Source: Blautia caecimuris
GTDB lineage: Bacteria; Bacillota; Clostridia; Lachnospirales; Lachnospiraceae
Length of the DNA stretch: 38,210 bases
Direction of reading: 5' to 3'
Assembly (NCBI RefSeq): GCF_024622975.1
Contig: NZ_JANJZT010000030.1
Coordinates: 1-38,210, forward strand
A model generated the notes under the pieces. That model was not told the DNA's origin. It made no database searches and saw nothing but the letters and a program-made list of their open reading frames with translations. The translations under genes were made by a program, and so were the position numbers. Shown in pieces: positions 24,197 to 32,591 of this stretch (positions are counted from its first letter, which is position 1; the number at the start of each line of letters is the position of its first letter).

Positions 24197-25821
24197 TATT
24201 TTTTCACCTCTTGCTCAATATAAAATACATCCAGAATCAATTCATACAGAGCATCGTCATCCACCTTATATTCATCATAAACACTTCCCTGTACTGCAGT
24301 TCCCTTCAGTGCTATCAGGTCCTCTCCTCCAAAGGTCATATTTAAAGCCTCTGTGGAAAGATAAACTGCTTTGTCAAGACTGATATCCGTTACCATCTGC
24401 TGGGAGAGCTCCTGATACAAAGTGGCTGGGAGTGTATAATCCTTCTGTACAGCTTTTACCGCCTGCTTAAAAAAGTTTTCCAGATAAATCTTCTGACGAT
24501 TCATACGAAGAGTATTGCTGTCATGAATGGCTGTGTTTCTCCACTTGGCAAAGTAAAAGGCGCTGTTTCCCTTAAGAGTAACTGTAGCTCCTTTTGTGAG
24601 AAGTGGATCTACAGAACTCAGATCCTCGGGAACTGTAACTGTAACTCCTCCAACAGCATCATTGATCGTTGCAATGGCCGACATATTAAAAGCAGCATAT
24701 CCGTTAATTGGGATTCCGTAAAACAGCCGAGATACTGCATCCACCATATACTGACAGCTTTTCTCTCTGCCATCGCCAAAAGCATAAGCAAGACCAAGAT
24801 GATTCTTTTCTTCTCCCAGATAATTACCTCTGGCGTCAAAAATTGGAATCTCCGTCATGGTGTCTCTGGAAACAGCAATCACCTTGATCTTATCATTCAG
24901 CGGATTCATTGCCACCAGAAAGATTGTGTCTGCCTGCCCGCTTTCCCCGGAAATCCCCAGAATCTGTTCTACTTCCTCGCTTCTCTGATCGATTCCCATA
25001 AAAAGCAGAGTGATCATTTCTTCATTAAATCTGTAGGCCTTTCCGTTATGATAGATCAGATCCGTCTCTCTATTGGCAGGTATTGTTCCCTCCTCACGGG
25101 ATTCCATGCTTAATGCCACTGTGCTGACATTGCCCTGAAGCTTCTCGGCCCCGCTTGTTCGCAGATAATGGTAAGCGCCAAAAGCGCCTCCTGCACCAAC
25201 TACAAGGACCAGCAGAAAAACAAGCGCCACTCTGACAGCAATCAAATATGCCCTTTTCTTTCGGAAAGCTTTTCTCCAAATCCATACAAGCACTGCACCC
25301 AGAAGCCCACCCAGAGTATTAAAGATCAGATCGTCCACATCAAAGATTCCAAATTTTCCTCCCAACTGGAACAGCTCTACTGCCAGACTGAATCCAAAGG
25401 AAAATCCCAGACTATGCAGAAAAATTCTTTTTTTTCCATGCTGCCATGCAAATCCGATTCCCAGCGGTACAAACAGCAAAAGATTTGCCCCGTCCCGAAT
25501 CAGCTCCCGGTTAATATGATCAAAGTCCCGAAAACCATTCAGCGGTGCAAGATTCATCCTGTACAGCTCTGAGCTTTCTCTGGTCAGAATGGTGATCAGC
25601 AACACACACACCATATAAATGACTGTCAGTCCCCAGACACAGGCTCTTCTCCAGAAAATCTTTTTCTCTGAAGGTATGTGAAGTCTGGGAATCACCAGTC
25701 CATAAAAAACCAGGCAGCTCAGAATCAGAATCACTGCTGCAAGATAAACCCATGAGGGTACAGCCTGAATTTCTGAGGACAGCGTATCCAGTCCTTTGCC
25801 AAAATCACTTAATATTTTCAA
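24196..25821 (-). CDS. VanZ-LCP fusion: membrane domain plus LytR-CpsA-Psr phosphotransferase
   Basis: A 541-residue protein. Residues about 20-190 form a VanZ-like membrane domain (NLLLFVPLGIGFAW, then SLAVELFQLGGKFGIFDVDD and NTLGGLLGAVL). Another helix at about 195-217 leads to an extracytoplasmic LCP domain from about 270: TLLFMGIDQR, GQADTIFLVAMNP, VIAVSRDTMTEIP, FGDGREKS, GYAAFNMSAI, and GGVTVTVPEDL. The Arg-Asp pairs that bind the polyprenyl pyrophosphate are kept (SRDT, and RMNRQKIYL). LCP proteins transfer the finished polymer from its lipid to peptidoglycan. It starts at TTG 25821 behind GAGGTAAGAA; there is no ATG before the membrane domain. Fusion with VanZ is an unusual arrangement. 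Confidence 0.92.
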   Translation of the reverse strand: MKILSDFGKGLDTLSSEIQAVPSWVYLAAVILILSCLVFYGLVIPRLHIPSEKKIFWRRACVWGLTVIYMVCVLLITILTRESSELYRMNLAPLNGFRDFDHINRELIRDGANLLLFVPLGIGFAWQHGKKRIFLHSLGFSFGFSLAVELFQLGGKFGIFDVDDLIFNTLGGLLGAVLVWIWRKAFRKKRAYLIAVRVALVFLLVLVVGAGGAFGAYHYLRTSGAEKLQGNVSTVALSMESREEGTIPANRETDLIYHNGKAYRFNEEMITLLFMGIDQRSEEVEQILGISGESGQADTIFLVAMNPLNDKIKVIAVSRDTMTEIPIFDARGNYLGEEKNHLGLAYAFGDGREKSCQYMVDAVSRLFYGIPINGYAAFNMSAIATINDAVGGVTVTVPEDLSSVDPLLTKGATVTLKGNSAFYFAKWRNTAIHDSNTLRMNRQKIYLENFFKQAVKAVQKDYTLPATLYQELSQQMVTDISLDKAVYLSTEALNMTFGGEDLIALKGTAVQGSVYDEYKVDDDALYELILDVFYIEQEVKK

Positions 25822-25839
25822 TTCTTACCTCTATTTCTG

Positions 25840-26307
25840 TTATGAAGCTTTGACAATCAACTTCAGCTGTTTGTGCTGGCTCTCATGGCCATCTGCGTCT
25901 GTTACATAATATTCCAGTGTGTATTCCCCTGGTATGTTAATATCAAATACACCCTTTACACGAATTCTCCGGAACAAAGAAGACCTGTCATCCTTGTCAT
26001 CTGTGATATCGGCAACCTGAGAAACCACGTCAAAGGATTGTCCCACTGATATTTCCAGGGTATCTGAGGCAAGTGTCAGAACCGGAATCGCCGGATCTGA
26101 AGGCTCCGGTGTTGGTGTTGATGACGGCTGCGGTTTCGGTGTCGGCGTAGTCTCCGGTGTTGGTGTTGCCTTTTTCTCCATAGTTATCTGAGTATTGGAT
26201 GAAATCTCCATCTTCTGGTTTACTCCCTCCAGAGACTGCAGCGCAATCCACAGAGAAACGCCCGCTGCCAGAAGCAGTACAACTGCTGCCAGTATCCTTT
26301 TTTTCAT
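25840..26307 (-). CDS. Anchored Pro-Thr linker protein with bacterial Ig-like domain
   Basis: A 155-residue surface protein: a signal-anchor helix (residues 5-24), a TPTP-rich spacer (about 47-72, repeats of TPTPE and TPKPQ) and an Ig-like fold with LEISVGQSFDVVSQVADITDDKDD and GEYTLEYYVTDADGHES. This matches DUF5011/HYR-type domains that occur at the outer membrane face in Gram-positives. No lipobox Cys follows the helix. It sits between the VanZ-LCP gene and the second BY-kinase, with 11- and 18-base gaps, inside the conserved operon front. The function is unknown; a role in polymer capture or in sensing at the export site is conceivable. Confidence 0.75.
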   Translation of the reverse strand: MKKRILAAVVLLLAAGVSLWIALQSLEGVNQKMEISSNTQITMEKKATPTPETTPTPKPQPSSTPTPEPSDPAIPVLTLASDTLEISVGQSFDVVSQVADITDDKDDRSSLFRRIRVKGVFDINIPGEYTLEYYVTDADGHESQHKQLKLIVKAS

Positions 26308-26318
26308 TTCACGCCTCC

Positions 26319-27779
26319 TTACAGTGAGTCCTCGGTGTCCATGGTTTTTTCATCCAGGTCTATATAGCGTTTATATTTTCCGTACTGCTTATAGCTGCTG
26401 TATTTACCATATCTCCCATATGTGGAATAACCGCCCGGTTTACGGTTGATCAGATAGCCCAAAAGCTTCTCATTTCTGATAAAAGGCTCAAGTCCATCCT
26501 TAATTTCTCTTGTAATTGCTCTGTCATGACGTACCACATAAAGTACAGAATCCGCATATTCTGACAAAAGCGTAGCATCTGTGAACAGCGCCGAAGGCGG
26601 GGTATCTATCACTATATAATCATAGTCATTTACCAGAGCCTCCATCAAATGCTCCATTTCTTTTTGTTTCAAAACAGAGGAAGCCTTGTCACGGACACTT
26701 CCGCCACAGATCACATCCAGATTATTTTTTGACTGTATAATATCATTCAGGAAACATTTCTGTTTAAAATAATCCGCCAGTCCATGATGATTCTCTTCTA
26801 ATCCCAGAATTTTGCCAATGGAAGGATTTCGAAAATCCCCGTCAACTACAAGCACTTTTTTATCCTGCATGGAAAATCCCAGAGCTATGTTCAGCGCCAT
26901 CAGACTTTTTCCCTCCTCAGGAATCGTACTGCTCACAAGAAGAACATGCTTGTTTTCTTTTTCCATCTGACGTTCAATCCTGTTCTGTGCGGCCAGAACT
27001 GCCTGCTTAAATCCCCAATCTACATGTTTATTGGTAATCAGAAGCTGTGCTTTTTTACCGTTCCTCCTCTTTTTCTGCCGGGCTTCCGGAATCATGGCAA
27101 CACAGCCTTTCACTGTCAGTTTTTTCATATCGCTTTCTCTTCGTACTGTCTTTGTAGTAAAAGCATAGACAGTAGCAATCACAAAACAAAGAGCAGCTCC
27201 TGCCAGTAATCCCATTGCAGCTGATTTAGGAAGAGAATAGGGGTTGGATGGGTTCTTTCCGGCCAGAGACTCATCCGCAATCTGAAGTTCTACCGTTCCG
27301 GTAATTTCAGACGCCCATTTCGGATACACATCTTTAAAGTTTTCTATAAGAAGATTTGTATTTTTATAATTATTTGTTTTTAAATAAACAGTAAAAAGAT
27401 TAGACCCTTCTGTATTAACAGAGGAAAACTGATAATTATCATTCAGACTTTTTTCCTGAATATTTTCTGTCAGATCCTGTCTGAATTCTTCAAGCGCTGT
27501 AACAGATGAAACAGATGAACTGAGACGTTTGGCAATGGACGCATCTGTTGCCGCATCCCCGGTTCTTTCCACTGCATAAGTAAGCTTTGCTTCATAAAAA
27601 GGCTCATAGCTTCTGTTAAAATACGCAACTGTCAAAGCGGTCACAGTCAAAAGCACCAGAAGAAGCTGAAGCCAACATCGTTTCAGACAACGGATATAGT
27701 CCTCCAAGAGACCACTCAGATCCAGTACAATTTCATCATCTTCATATTGCTCCATATTATTCTGATTTTCTGTATACAT
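26319..27779 (-). CDS. Wzz-BY-kinase fusion (CpsC-CpsD type), copy 2
   Basis: A 486-residue chain-length regulator fused to a bacterial tyrosine kinase. Wzz-like part: helix 1 at about 36-54, an extracytoplasmic loop to about 185, and helix 2 at about 187-207. Kinase part: Walker A STIPEEGKS (Lys291), Walker A' VVDGDFRNP (Asp313), Walker B YIVIDTPP (Asp392). The C-terminus carries eight tyrosines spaced mostly three residues apart between 451 and 472, the autophosphorylation cluster. It works with the CpsB phosphatase at 30151-30867 to cycle polymerisation. Its ATG follows directly on the TAA of the first kinase gene (TAAATG), so translation is coupled. Streptococcal CpsC and CpsD are separate proteins; the fusion is the Gram-negative Wzc layout. 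Confidence 0.93.
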   Translation of the reverse strand: MYTENQNNMEQYEDDEIVLDLSGLLEDYIRCLKRCWLQLLLVLLTVTALTVAYFNRSYEPFYEAKLTYAVERTGDAATDASIAKRLSSSVSSVTALEEFRQDLTENIQEKSLNDNYQFSSVNTEGSNLFTVYLKTNNYKNTNLLIENFKDVYPKWASEITGTVELQIADESLAGKNPSNPYSLPKSAAMGLLAGAALCFVIATVYAFTTKTVRRESDMKKLTVKGCVAMIPEARQKKRRNGKKAQLLITNKHVDWGFKQAVLAAQNRIERQMEKENKHVLLVSSTIPEEGKSLMALNIALGFSMQDKKVLVVDGDFRNPSIGKILGLEENHHGLADYFKQKCFLNDIIQSKNNLDVICGGSVRDKASSVLKQKEMEHLMEALVNDYDYIVIDTPPSALFTDATLLSEYADSVLYVVRHDRAITREIKDGLEPFIRNEKLLGYLINRKPGGYSTYGRYGKYSSYKQYGKYKRYIDLDEKTMDTEDSL

Positions 27780-29183
27780 TTATTTGTCTCCATTCCTTCT
27801 GTTTCCGTAGCCATAGTAATACTTTCCGTAACGGTGTTTCTTTCGGCTACCAGTTCCCTGCGCCATATTAATTACCCCGCCGATCACTGTAGTTCCAGTC
27901 TCTTCCAAAAGGTCTGTCACGTCATTCAGCACCGCGGCTTTTTCTCCACTTTGCTTTACAGAAAGAATCACCGCTTCTGCAGTTCCTGCAAGAATCTCTG
28001 TGTCACGGACAATTCCAATAGGAGGTGTATCAATAATCACATAATCCACATGTTTTTGGAATACATGAAGAACCGACTTAAGACGACCGTTGCTCAAAAG
28101 CTGGTCTGCTTCCGGAACCGGCTGCTTCTGCCATACATAAATCAGACCTTTATATTTCCTGGAATGTCTCATTACCTCTTTCAGACCAACCTTACCCTCC
28201 AAAAGATCAGATACAGAACTTCCCTCCTGTACTTCTTTCTCAAAGATCTTTGCCATAGCCGGCTTCCGAAGGTCTCCATCAATAAGGGCTACTTTTTTTC
28301 CTCTGACCGCAAGACTCAGAGCAAGATTCGCCGCCAGAGTTGTTTTTCCCTCATTCTCATGAATACTGGAAATGATTGCAGTCTTTAATCCCCTGTGATC
28401 CATTTTTTGTTGAAAATATGTTGCCAGCCTGTCCATCTCTTCTATAAAAGACGGATCAGCCATAGGATCTGAAATCAAAAGTCCCTTCTGTCCTTTCCGT
28501 TTTTTCACACGATGAAGAACACCGAGGATATCCATATCAAGAAGATCAGCTGCCTGCTCCCGACTGTAGATCTTATCAGAAAACATTGCAATTAATACTG
28601 TAAGCCCCACACCTGCCATAAGAACCAGCGCTGCTGCAACACAGGCATACTTCAAAGGGGAAACCTGATTTTTCACAATATTATTAGCTGAAAAGTTGCT
28701 CAGATTTTTCACCACATATCCAGACTCGAAATATCCTGCCAGTTCCGGATAACTTTCTGTTGCTGCCTTCAAAAGCCGAAATGCCTGTTCTGCTGAAGAG
28801 GCTGTGGCGCTTAGGGAAATCAGGCTTGTGCCCGGAATCTGAACCGCTGCCACTGTCCCTGTGACTCCCTTTGCAACTTCAGATTTTTTTATCTTTTCCT
28901 GCAAAGTATCGCTGTTCAGCACGTTGACATTTCTGGTAATTGCACTGTCAATATTATATTGTGATAATCTGCCCGCATTATTATCCCGGGGCAGAACAGT
29001 CAACTGAATATTGGCAGTATAAGTATCCTGCATATAGGTATCCATAACGATATATGCTCCTATCCCTGCCATAACTGCACACATGAGAGTTACAAATAAT
29101 GTCCTGAGTACTCTTCTGACCAAATAGCCTATGTCCAGAGAAATATATCCTGTATTCTGTCGGTTTCTTGCTGCGTTCATCAT
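27780..29183 (-). CDS. Wzz-BY-kinase fusion (CpsC-CpsD type), copy 1
   Basis: A 467-residue protein with the same plan as its downstream neighbour: helix 1 about 29-48, extracytoplasmic loop, helix 2 about 178-200, Walker A SIHENEGKTT (Lys280), Walker A' LIDGDLRKP (Asp302), Walker B YVIIDTPP (Asp385). The C-terminus has a shorter tyrosine cluster (Tyr452, 455-457 and 459). The two copies are clearly diverged, so the duplication is not recent. Two ATGs lie in tandem at 29183 and 29180; GGAGG at 29186-29190 leaves a 2-base spacer to the first and 5 to the second, so MNAARN is the likelier N-terminus. The ribosome site overlaps the stop of the upstream Ig-like gene. Confidence 0.93.
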   Translation of the reverse strand: MMNAARNRQNTGYISLDIGYLVRRVLRTLFVTLMCAVMAGIGAYIVMDTYMQDTYTANIQLTVLPRDNNAGRLSQYNIDSAITRNVNVLNSDTLQEKIKKSEVAKGVTGTVAAVQIPGTSLISLSATASSAEQAFRLLKAATESYPELAGYFESGYVVKNLSNFSANNIVKNQVSPLKYACVAAALVLMAGVGLTVLIAMFSDKIYSREQAADLLDMDILGVLHRVKKRKGQKGLLISDPMADPSFIEEMDRLATYFQQKMDHRGLKTAIISSIHENEGKTTLAANLALSLAVRGKKVALIDGDLRKPAMAKIFEKEVQEGSSVSDLLEGKVGLKEVMRHSRKYKGLIYVWQKQPVPEADQLLSNGRLKSVLHVFQKHVDYVIIDTPPIGIVRDTEILAGTAEAVILSVKQSGEKAAVLNDVTDLLEETGTTVIGGVINMAQGTGSRKKHRYGKYYYGYGNRRNGDK

Positions 29184-29189
29184 GCCCTC

Positions 29190-30128
29190 CTACTCTATTA
29201 CTACCATCAAATGGGCAGTGCAGTCATAGCCTGTTTTCGGCGCTGTATAAGTATATACTACATTATAAGTCCCAGGAGTATTTGTATCTACATCAGAATT
29301 AATACCAATCTGAGAGATATTTACCCATCCAAGCTCTGACCCGTTTGCTATCTGTTCTGTGACATCTTTCCACTCATTATTTTCAAATACAGAAACCATT
29401 GGGCCATAGTCAATCTTACAGACACCCCCATCATTTACATAATCCAGATATGCATTAGGATCAAAAGCCTCTCCCTTTTTCAGATAAATCAGATTTTCTT
29501 TAAGTGCGATAGACGGGCGGAGACTCCTCTCTTCATAGCTGTCCGCATAAATCTCCACCTGTACAGGCAGGGAAGTTTTATCTCCAATGCTGTTTGTTAC
29601 ATTAATCGTACAGTCATAAAGTCCAGCCTTAGGCTCTCCCCCAAGAAGACTTTCATCTCCTTCCAGAGTGATAAACGGAGTTACATCACCGTCAATGCAG
29701 TCTTCCGCCTCAATATAATCAAACAAAGATAATTGCTGATTTTCCGGAAAACGCAATGGCGAGCTAATAGAAAAATGTGCCTTCCTGTAATCAGAATACG
29801 TCAGCTTTCTGGTAAGCCTTCCTATATTACTGGAATTATCAAAAGCAACATATGTTATAAGGAAAGAATTATTTTCACCTTTTGCTGATTTTTCAATACT
29901 TTCAATAACAATGCTGTCTGTCACATCTCCGTCCTTTTCATCCCGGGCTGTGATTCCTTTTTTCAGTTCTTCTTCTGTAGCCTTGATACTGACTTTTATC
30001 TCTTCTTCAGATGCCTTTAAAACCGGGCCTTCTGTATCAATATCTGTTTGCTTTTTTTCGTAATACTGATATCCTCCAAAGACTGTAGCCATGCATAAAA
30101 TTGCCAGTATGATTCTTGCTTTTTTCAT
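29190..30128 (-). CDS. Secreted protein with repeated Ig-like domains
   Basis: A 312-residue protein with an N-terminal signal anchor (residues 4-21) and three consecutive beta-rich segments. The first has ARDEKDGDVTDSIV and the second AEDCIDGDVTPFITLEG, both with the DGDVT motif typical of DUF5011/HYR bacterial Ig-like repeats. The third ends in PGTYNVVYTYTAPKTG, the usual final strand of such domains. It has no sorting signal or lipobox. It lies between the CpsB phosphatase and the first BY-kinase, a place usually held by membrane polymer-export partners. It may bind the nascent polymer or the periplasmic loop of the kinases. The function is unknown. Confidence 0.78.
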   Translation of the reverse strand: MKKARIILAILCMATVFGGYQYYEKKQTDIDTEGPVLKASEEEIKVSIKATEEELKKGITARDEKDGDVTDSIVIESIEKSAKGENNSFLITYVAFDNSSNIGRLTRKLTYSDYRKAHFSISSPLRFPENQQLSLFDYIEAEDCIDGDVTPFITLEGDESLLGGEPKAGLYDCTINVTNSIGDKTSLPVQVEIYADSYEERSLRPSIALKENLIYLKKGEAFDPNAYLDYVNDGGVCKIDYGPMVSVFENNEWKDVTEQIANGSELGWVNISQIGINSDVDTNTPGTYNVVYTYTAPKTGYDCTAHLMVVIE

Positions 30129-30150
30129 TAGCTGCTCCTTTAATCTGTAT

Positions 30151-30867
30151 TTACTGTATTACCGGAAGCCCTTTTAAAATACGGCTTGGATTTTCTGACA
30201 TCCACAGTCGTACATATAAATCCGGATAATTTTTTTGAAGCTGTTTTACCAACACTTTCATATGAGGCGGACGAATGTCTGTATCATGTGTATCCGTAGC
30301 AATGACGCTTATAATACCCGAATCCAGCATTTGCTTCGCAAGCTGTTCGCTTTTCCGGCCAAAGCTGCCCAGGAGACTGCCCGCATTGATCTGCAGGGCA
30401 CACCCCTGATCAGCCAGATACCAGGCAAGCTCCTCATCTCTCTGCATAAAAAGATATCTTTCCGGATGCGCCAAAATGCACCGATACCCACTCTGTTTCA
30501 GACGAGCCAGACTGGAAATCACTATCTCCGGATTTTCCTCAAAAGGAAACTCTACCAGAAGATAATTTGTGTTATTCAAAGTCAGAAGCTGCTTCTGCGC
30601 CAAGGCCTCCCATATGGCTTCATCCACAAATATTTCCATTCCCGGATAAAGTTTCAGAGGGATTTTTTCCTCCTCCAATGCTTCCTGCAGCTTCTGAAAC
30701 TCACTCCAGTATTCCTCTATCATGTAAGGATAGTAATTTCCATGACTGGTAGCCGCCATATGGCTGATTCCCTGATTCACAGCAATTGATGCCATTTCCA
30801 GTGCTTCCTCCATACATCTGGCTCCATCATCCAGCCCTGGAAGAATGTGCGCATGTATATCTACCAT
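30151..30867 (-). CDS. CpsB/CapC-type protein-tyrosine phosphatase (PHP family)
   Basis: A 238-residue manganese-dependent phosphatase that removes phosphate from the BY-kinase tyrosine clusters. The metal motifs of the PHP fold are all present: MVDIHAHILPGLDDG at the N-terminus, ATSHGNYYP, a Glu in YPGMEIFVDE, LAHPERY, and ATDTHD near the end. The length matches pneumococcal CpsB/Wzh. AGAGGTTTT precedes the ATG. It is the second gene of the locus, after the priming transferase, and completes the kinase-phosphatase pair that controls chain length. Confidence 0.95.
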   Translation of the reverse strand: MVDIHAHILPGLDDGARCMEEALEMASIAVNQGISHMAATSHGNYYPYMIEEYWSEFQKLQEALEEEKIPLKLYPGMEIFVDEAIWEALAQKQLLTLNNTNYLLVEFPFEENPEIVISSLARLKQSGYRCILAHPERYLFMQRDEELAWYLADQGCALQINAGSLLGSFGRKSEQLAKQMLDSGIISVIATDTHDTDIRPPHMKVLVKQLQKNYPDLYVRLWMSENPSRILKGLPVIQ

Positions 30868-30906
30868 AAAACCTCTATCTTATTTTCATAATTTATGTAA
30901 CGATTT

Positions 30907-32349
30907 TTACATAGATCCCTCGCCCTTAAATACGGCTTTTACTGTCTGCAGCAATATCCTGATATCAAGACCAATACTCCAATTCTCTATGTATCCGGTA
31001 TCCAGACGGACAACCTCCTCAAAATCCGTGATATCACTTCGTCCGCTTACCTGCCACATACCGGTAATCCCTGGCTTAACTGCAAGGCGCGCTCTGTGGT
31101 GAAGGTCATATTTCACCCACTCATCAATTGTCGGCGGTCTTGTTCCCACCAGACTCATCTCACCTTTCAGCACATTCCAAAACTGTGGAAACTCATCAAT
31201 AGAAGTCTTTCGGATAAAGTTCCCGATTCCTTTGCCCGGTCCTTTTTCGCTGCCAATGATCCTGGGGTCATTTTCCATCTTGAACATCAGACCATCCTGG
31301 ACGCGATTCTGTTTCATAAGTTCTTTTTTGCGTTCCTCCGCATCCATATACATACTGCGGAATTTGTACATCTTAAACCTTTTACCGTTTTTGCCGATAC
31401 GCTCCTGTGCAAAAAAGATGGGGCCCGGTGATTTTAAATAAATCATTGGTCCTACAATCGCTGTCAAAAGCACTGTCATCAGACAGCCTGCCAGGCCAGC
31501 GCAGATATCTATCATACGTTTCAGAAGAAGCTGTTTTTTTGTGGTCATATTCAGGCTGCTGGAAATCACTGTGTAGCCTCCAATCTGCTCCACAGACTGC
31601 TTATTATTCGATTTCGTATGACCACCTGCAACTGCAAGGTGGACAGTAATTCCCATTGTAAGAAACTGTTCCTGTATTTTTTCCGTCTCTTCGTCTTCCA
31701 ATGGAAGACACAGAAAAACCTCGTCAATCCATTCTCTGCAGGAATACTCTGCCATATCAGAAGCATCAGCCACAACAGGAATCCCCTGAATAGTACTTCC
31801 TTTCCACTGAGCATCCACAACAGCAATACCCGCAATGTGATACCCTGCATAATTATTGGATGTAAGCTGCTCCACAACCTTATTCAGATATGATTTGGAG
31901 GAAACAATAAGGAGCGATTGATTACCGATACCTTCTGTTCTTCTTCTGGCAAGTACATGCTTCCACCAGCTTCGCGCCGCGTAAGTTGTAACTGCATAAA
32001 TCACTGCTGTCAAAATAAAAATCGTACGGGAATATTCCTCACTGCTCTGTGTAACAACCAGAAACAGTGCAGACAGACCTGTAATCAAAATCACATGGCG
32101 AAGAACTGCTGTGAATTCCAGATAATACCCTCGCTTAATCACTCCCTGAAACGTGTCAAAAAATAATGTAACAAATATCTGCGCAAAATCCAGAATGAAA
32201 AACATGCTTCTATAATATATACTAGTAAAAGGATTTCCTCCTCCCTGGCGTATATAAAATGCCAATAAAAAAGACAGCTCCAAACACATAATATCAATTA
32301 TGATAAAATCGGCGTGCTTCAGCCATCCTGTTGCTTTCTTTTCATACAT
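30907..32349 (-). CDS. Undecaprenyl-phosphate sugar phosphotransferase (priming enzyme, WbaP/CpsE type)
   Basis: A 480-residue membrane enzyme that starts each repeat by moving a sugar 1-phosphate to undecaprenyl phosphate. Five N-terminal hydrophobic segments and a CoA-binding-like domain (about residues 140-260) precede the catalytic part: KRMIDICAGLAGC membrane hairpin, SPGPIFFAQERIGKNGK, FKMYKFRSMYMDAEE with the catalytic Asp-Glu, RKTSIDEFPQFWNVLKG, MSLVGTRPP and KPGITGMWQVSGR. Glucose or galactose is the likely first sugar but cannot be read from the sequence. It is the first gene of the locus. The ATG at 32349 lies 8 bases after an unbroken run of nine G, which is also its ribosome site. 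Confidence 0.95.
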   Translation of the reverse strand: MYEKKATGWLKHADFIIIDIMCLELSFLLAFYIRQGGGNPFTSIYYRSMFFILDFAQIFVTLFFDTFQGVIKRGYYLEFTAVLRHVILITGLSALFLVVTQSSEEYSRTIFILTAVIYAVTTYAARSWWKHVLARRRTEGIGNQSLLIVSSKSYLNKVVEQLTSNNYAGYHIAGIAVVDAQWKGSTIQGIPVVADASDMAEYSCREWIDEVFLCLPLEDEETEKIQEQFLTMGITVHLAVAGGHTKSNNKQSVEQIGGYTVISSSLNMTTKKQLLLKRMIDICAGLAGCLMTVLLTAIVGPMIYLKSPGPIFFAQERIGKNGKRFKMYKFRSMYMDAEERKKELMKQNRVQDGLMFKMENDPRIIGSEKGPGKGIGNFIRKTSIDEFPQFWNVLKGEMSLVGTRPPTIDEWVKYDLHHRARLAVKPGITGMWQVSGRSDITDFEEVVRLDTGYIENWSIGLDIRILLQTVKAVFKGEGSM

Positions 32350-32357
32350 CGCTTTTA

Positions 32358-32366
32358 CCCCCCCCC
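32358..32366 (-). repeat. Nine-G homopolymer forming the ribosome site of the first operon gene
   Basis: The plus strand shows nine C in a row, so the mRNA reads AAGGGGGGGGG, then TAAAAGCG, then ATG. The run replaces a normal AGGAGG and leaves an 8-base spacer. Homopolymers of this length are prone to slippage at replication, which would change the spacing or strength of the site. Confidence 0.85.
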
Positions 32367-32426
32367 TTGAAAAATTCGAAAACTAATATTCAATTTTAGA
32401 TATTCTTTTTCATAACATACATTTGT

Positions 32427-32456
32427 ATTATAACCCATTTTTTCTTATATAGTCAA
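32427..32456 (-). promoter_or_regulatory. Sigma-A promoter of the polysaccharide operon
   Basis: TTGACT (32456-32451), an 18-base spacer and TATAAT (32432-32427) on the minus strand, in an AT-rich stretch, about 80 bases upstream of the priming transferase start. The predicted leader (from about 32420) is roughly 70 bases and holds an imperfect TTGAA/TTCAA hairpin just before the G run. This is the only strong promoter match I found for the 32-kb array. Confidence 0.8.
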
Positions 32457-32542
32457 TAATTTTTTCATAATTTATTAATTTTGTCCAATTTTAAGGTTGC
32501 TGTTTAAATTATGCATAATTAGTAATCCACAAATTATTGCAT

Positions 32543-32573
32543 AAAAACAACGCCCACTGAAAAGTGAGCGCTG
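32543..32573 (-). terminator. Intrinsic terminator of the cation ATPase gene
   Basis: On the minus strand AGCGCTCAC, loop TTTTCA, GTGGGCGTT pair with one mismatch or wobble, followed by GTTTTTAT. It lies 19 bases after the ATPase stop and separates that transcript from the polysaccharide promoter downstream. Confidence 0.75.
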
Positions 32574-32591
32574 TCAAATAGTTAAGATACT

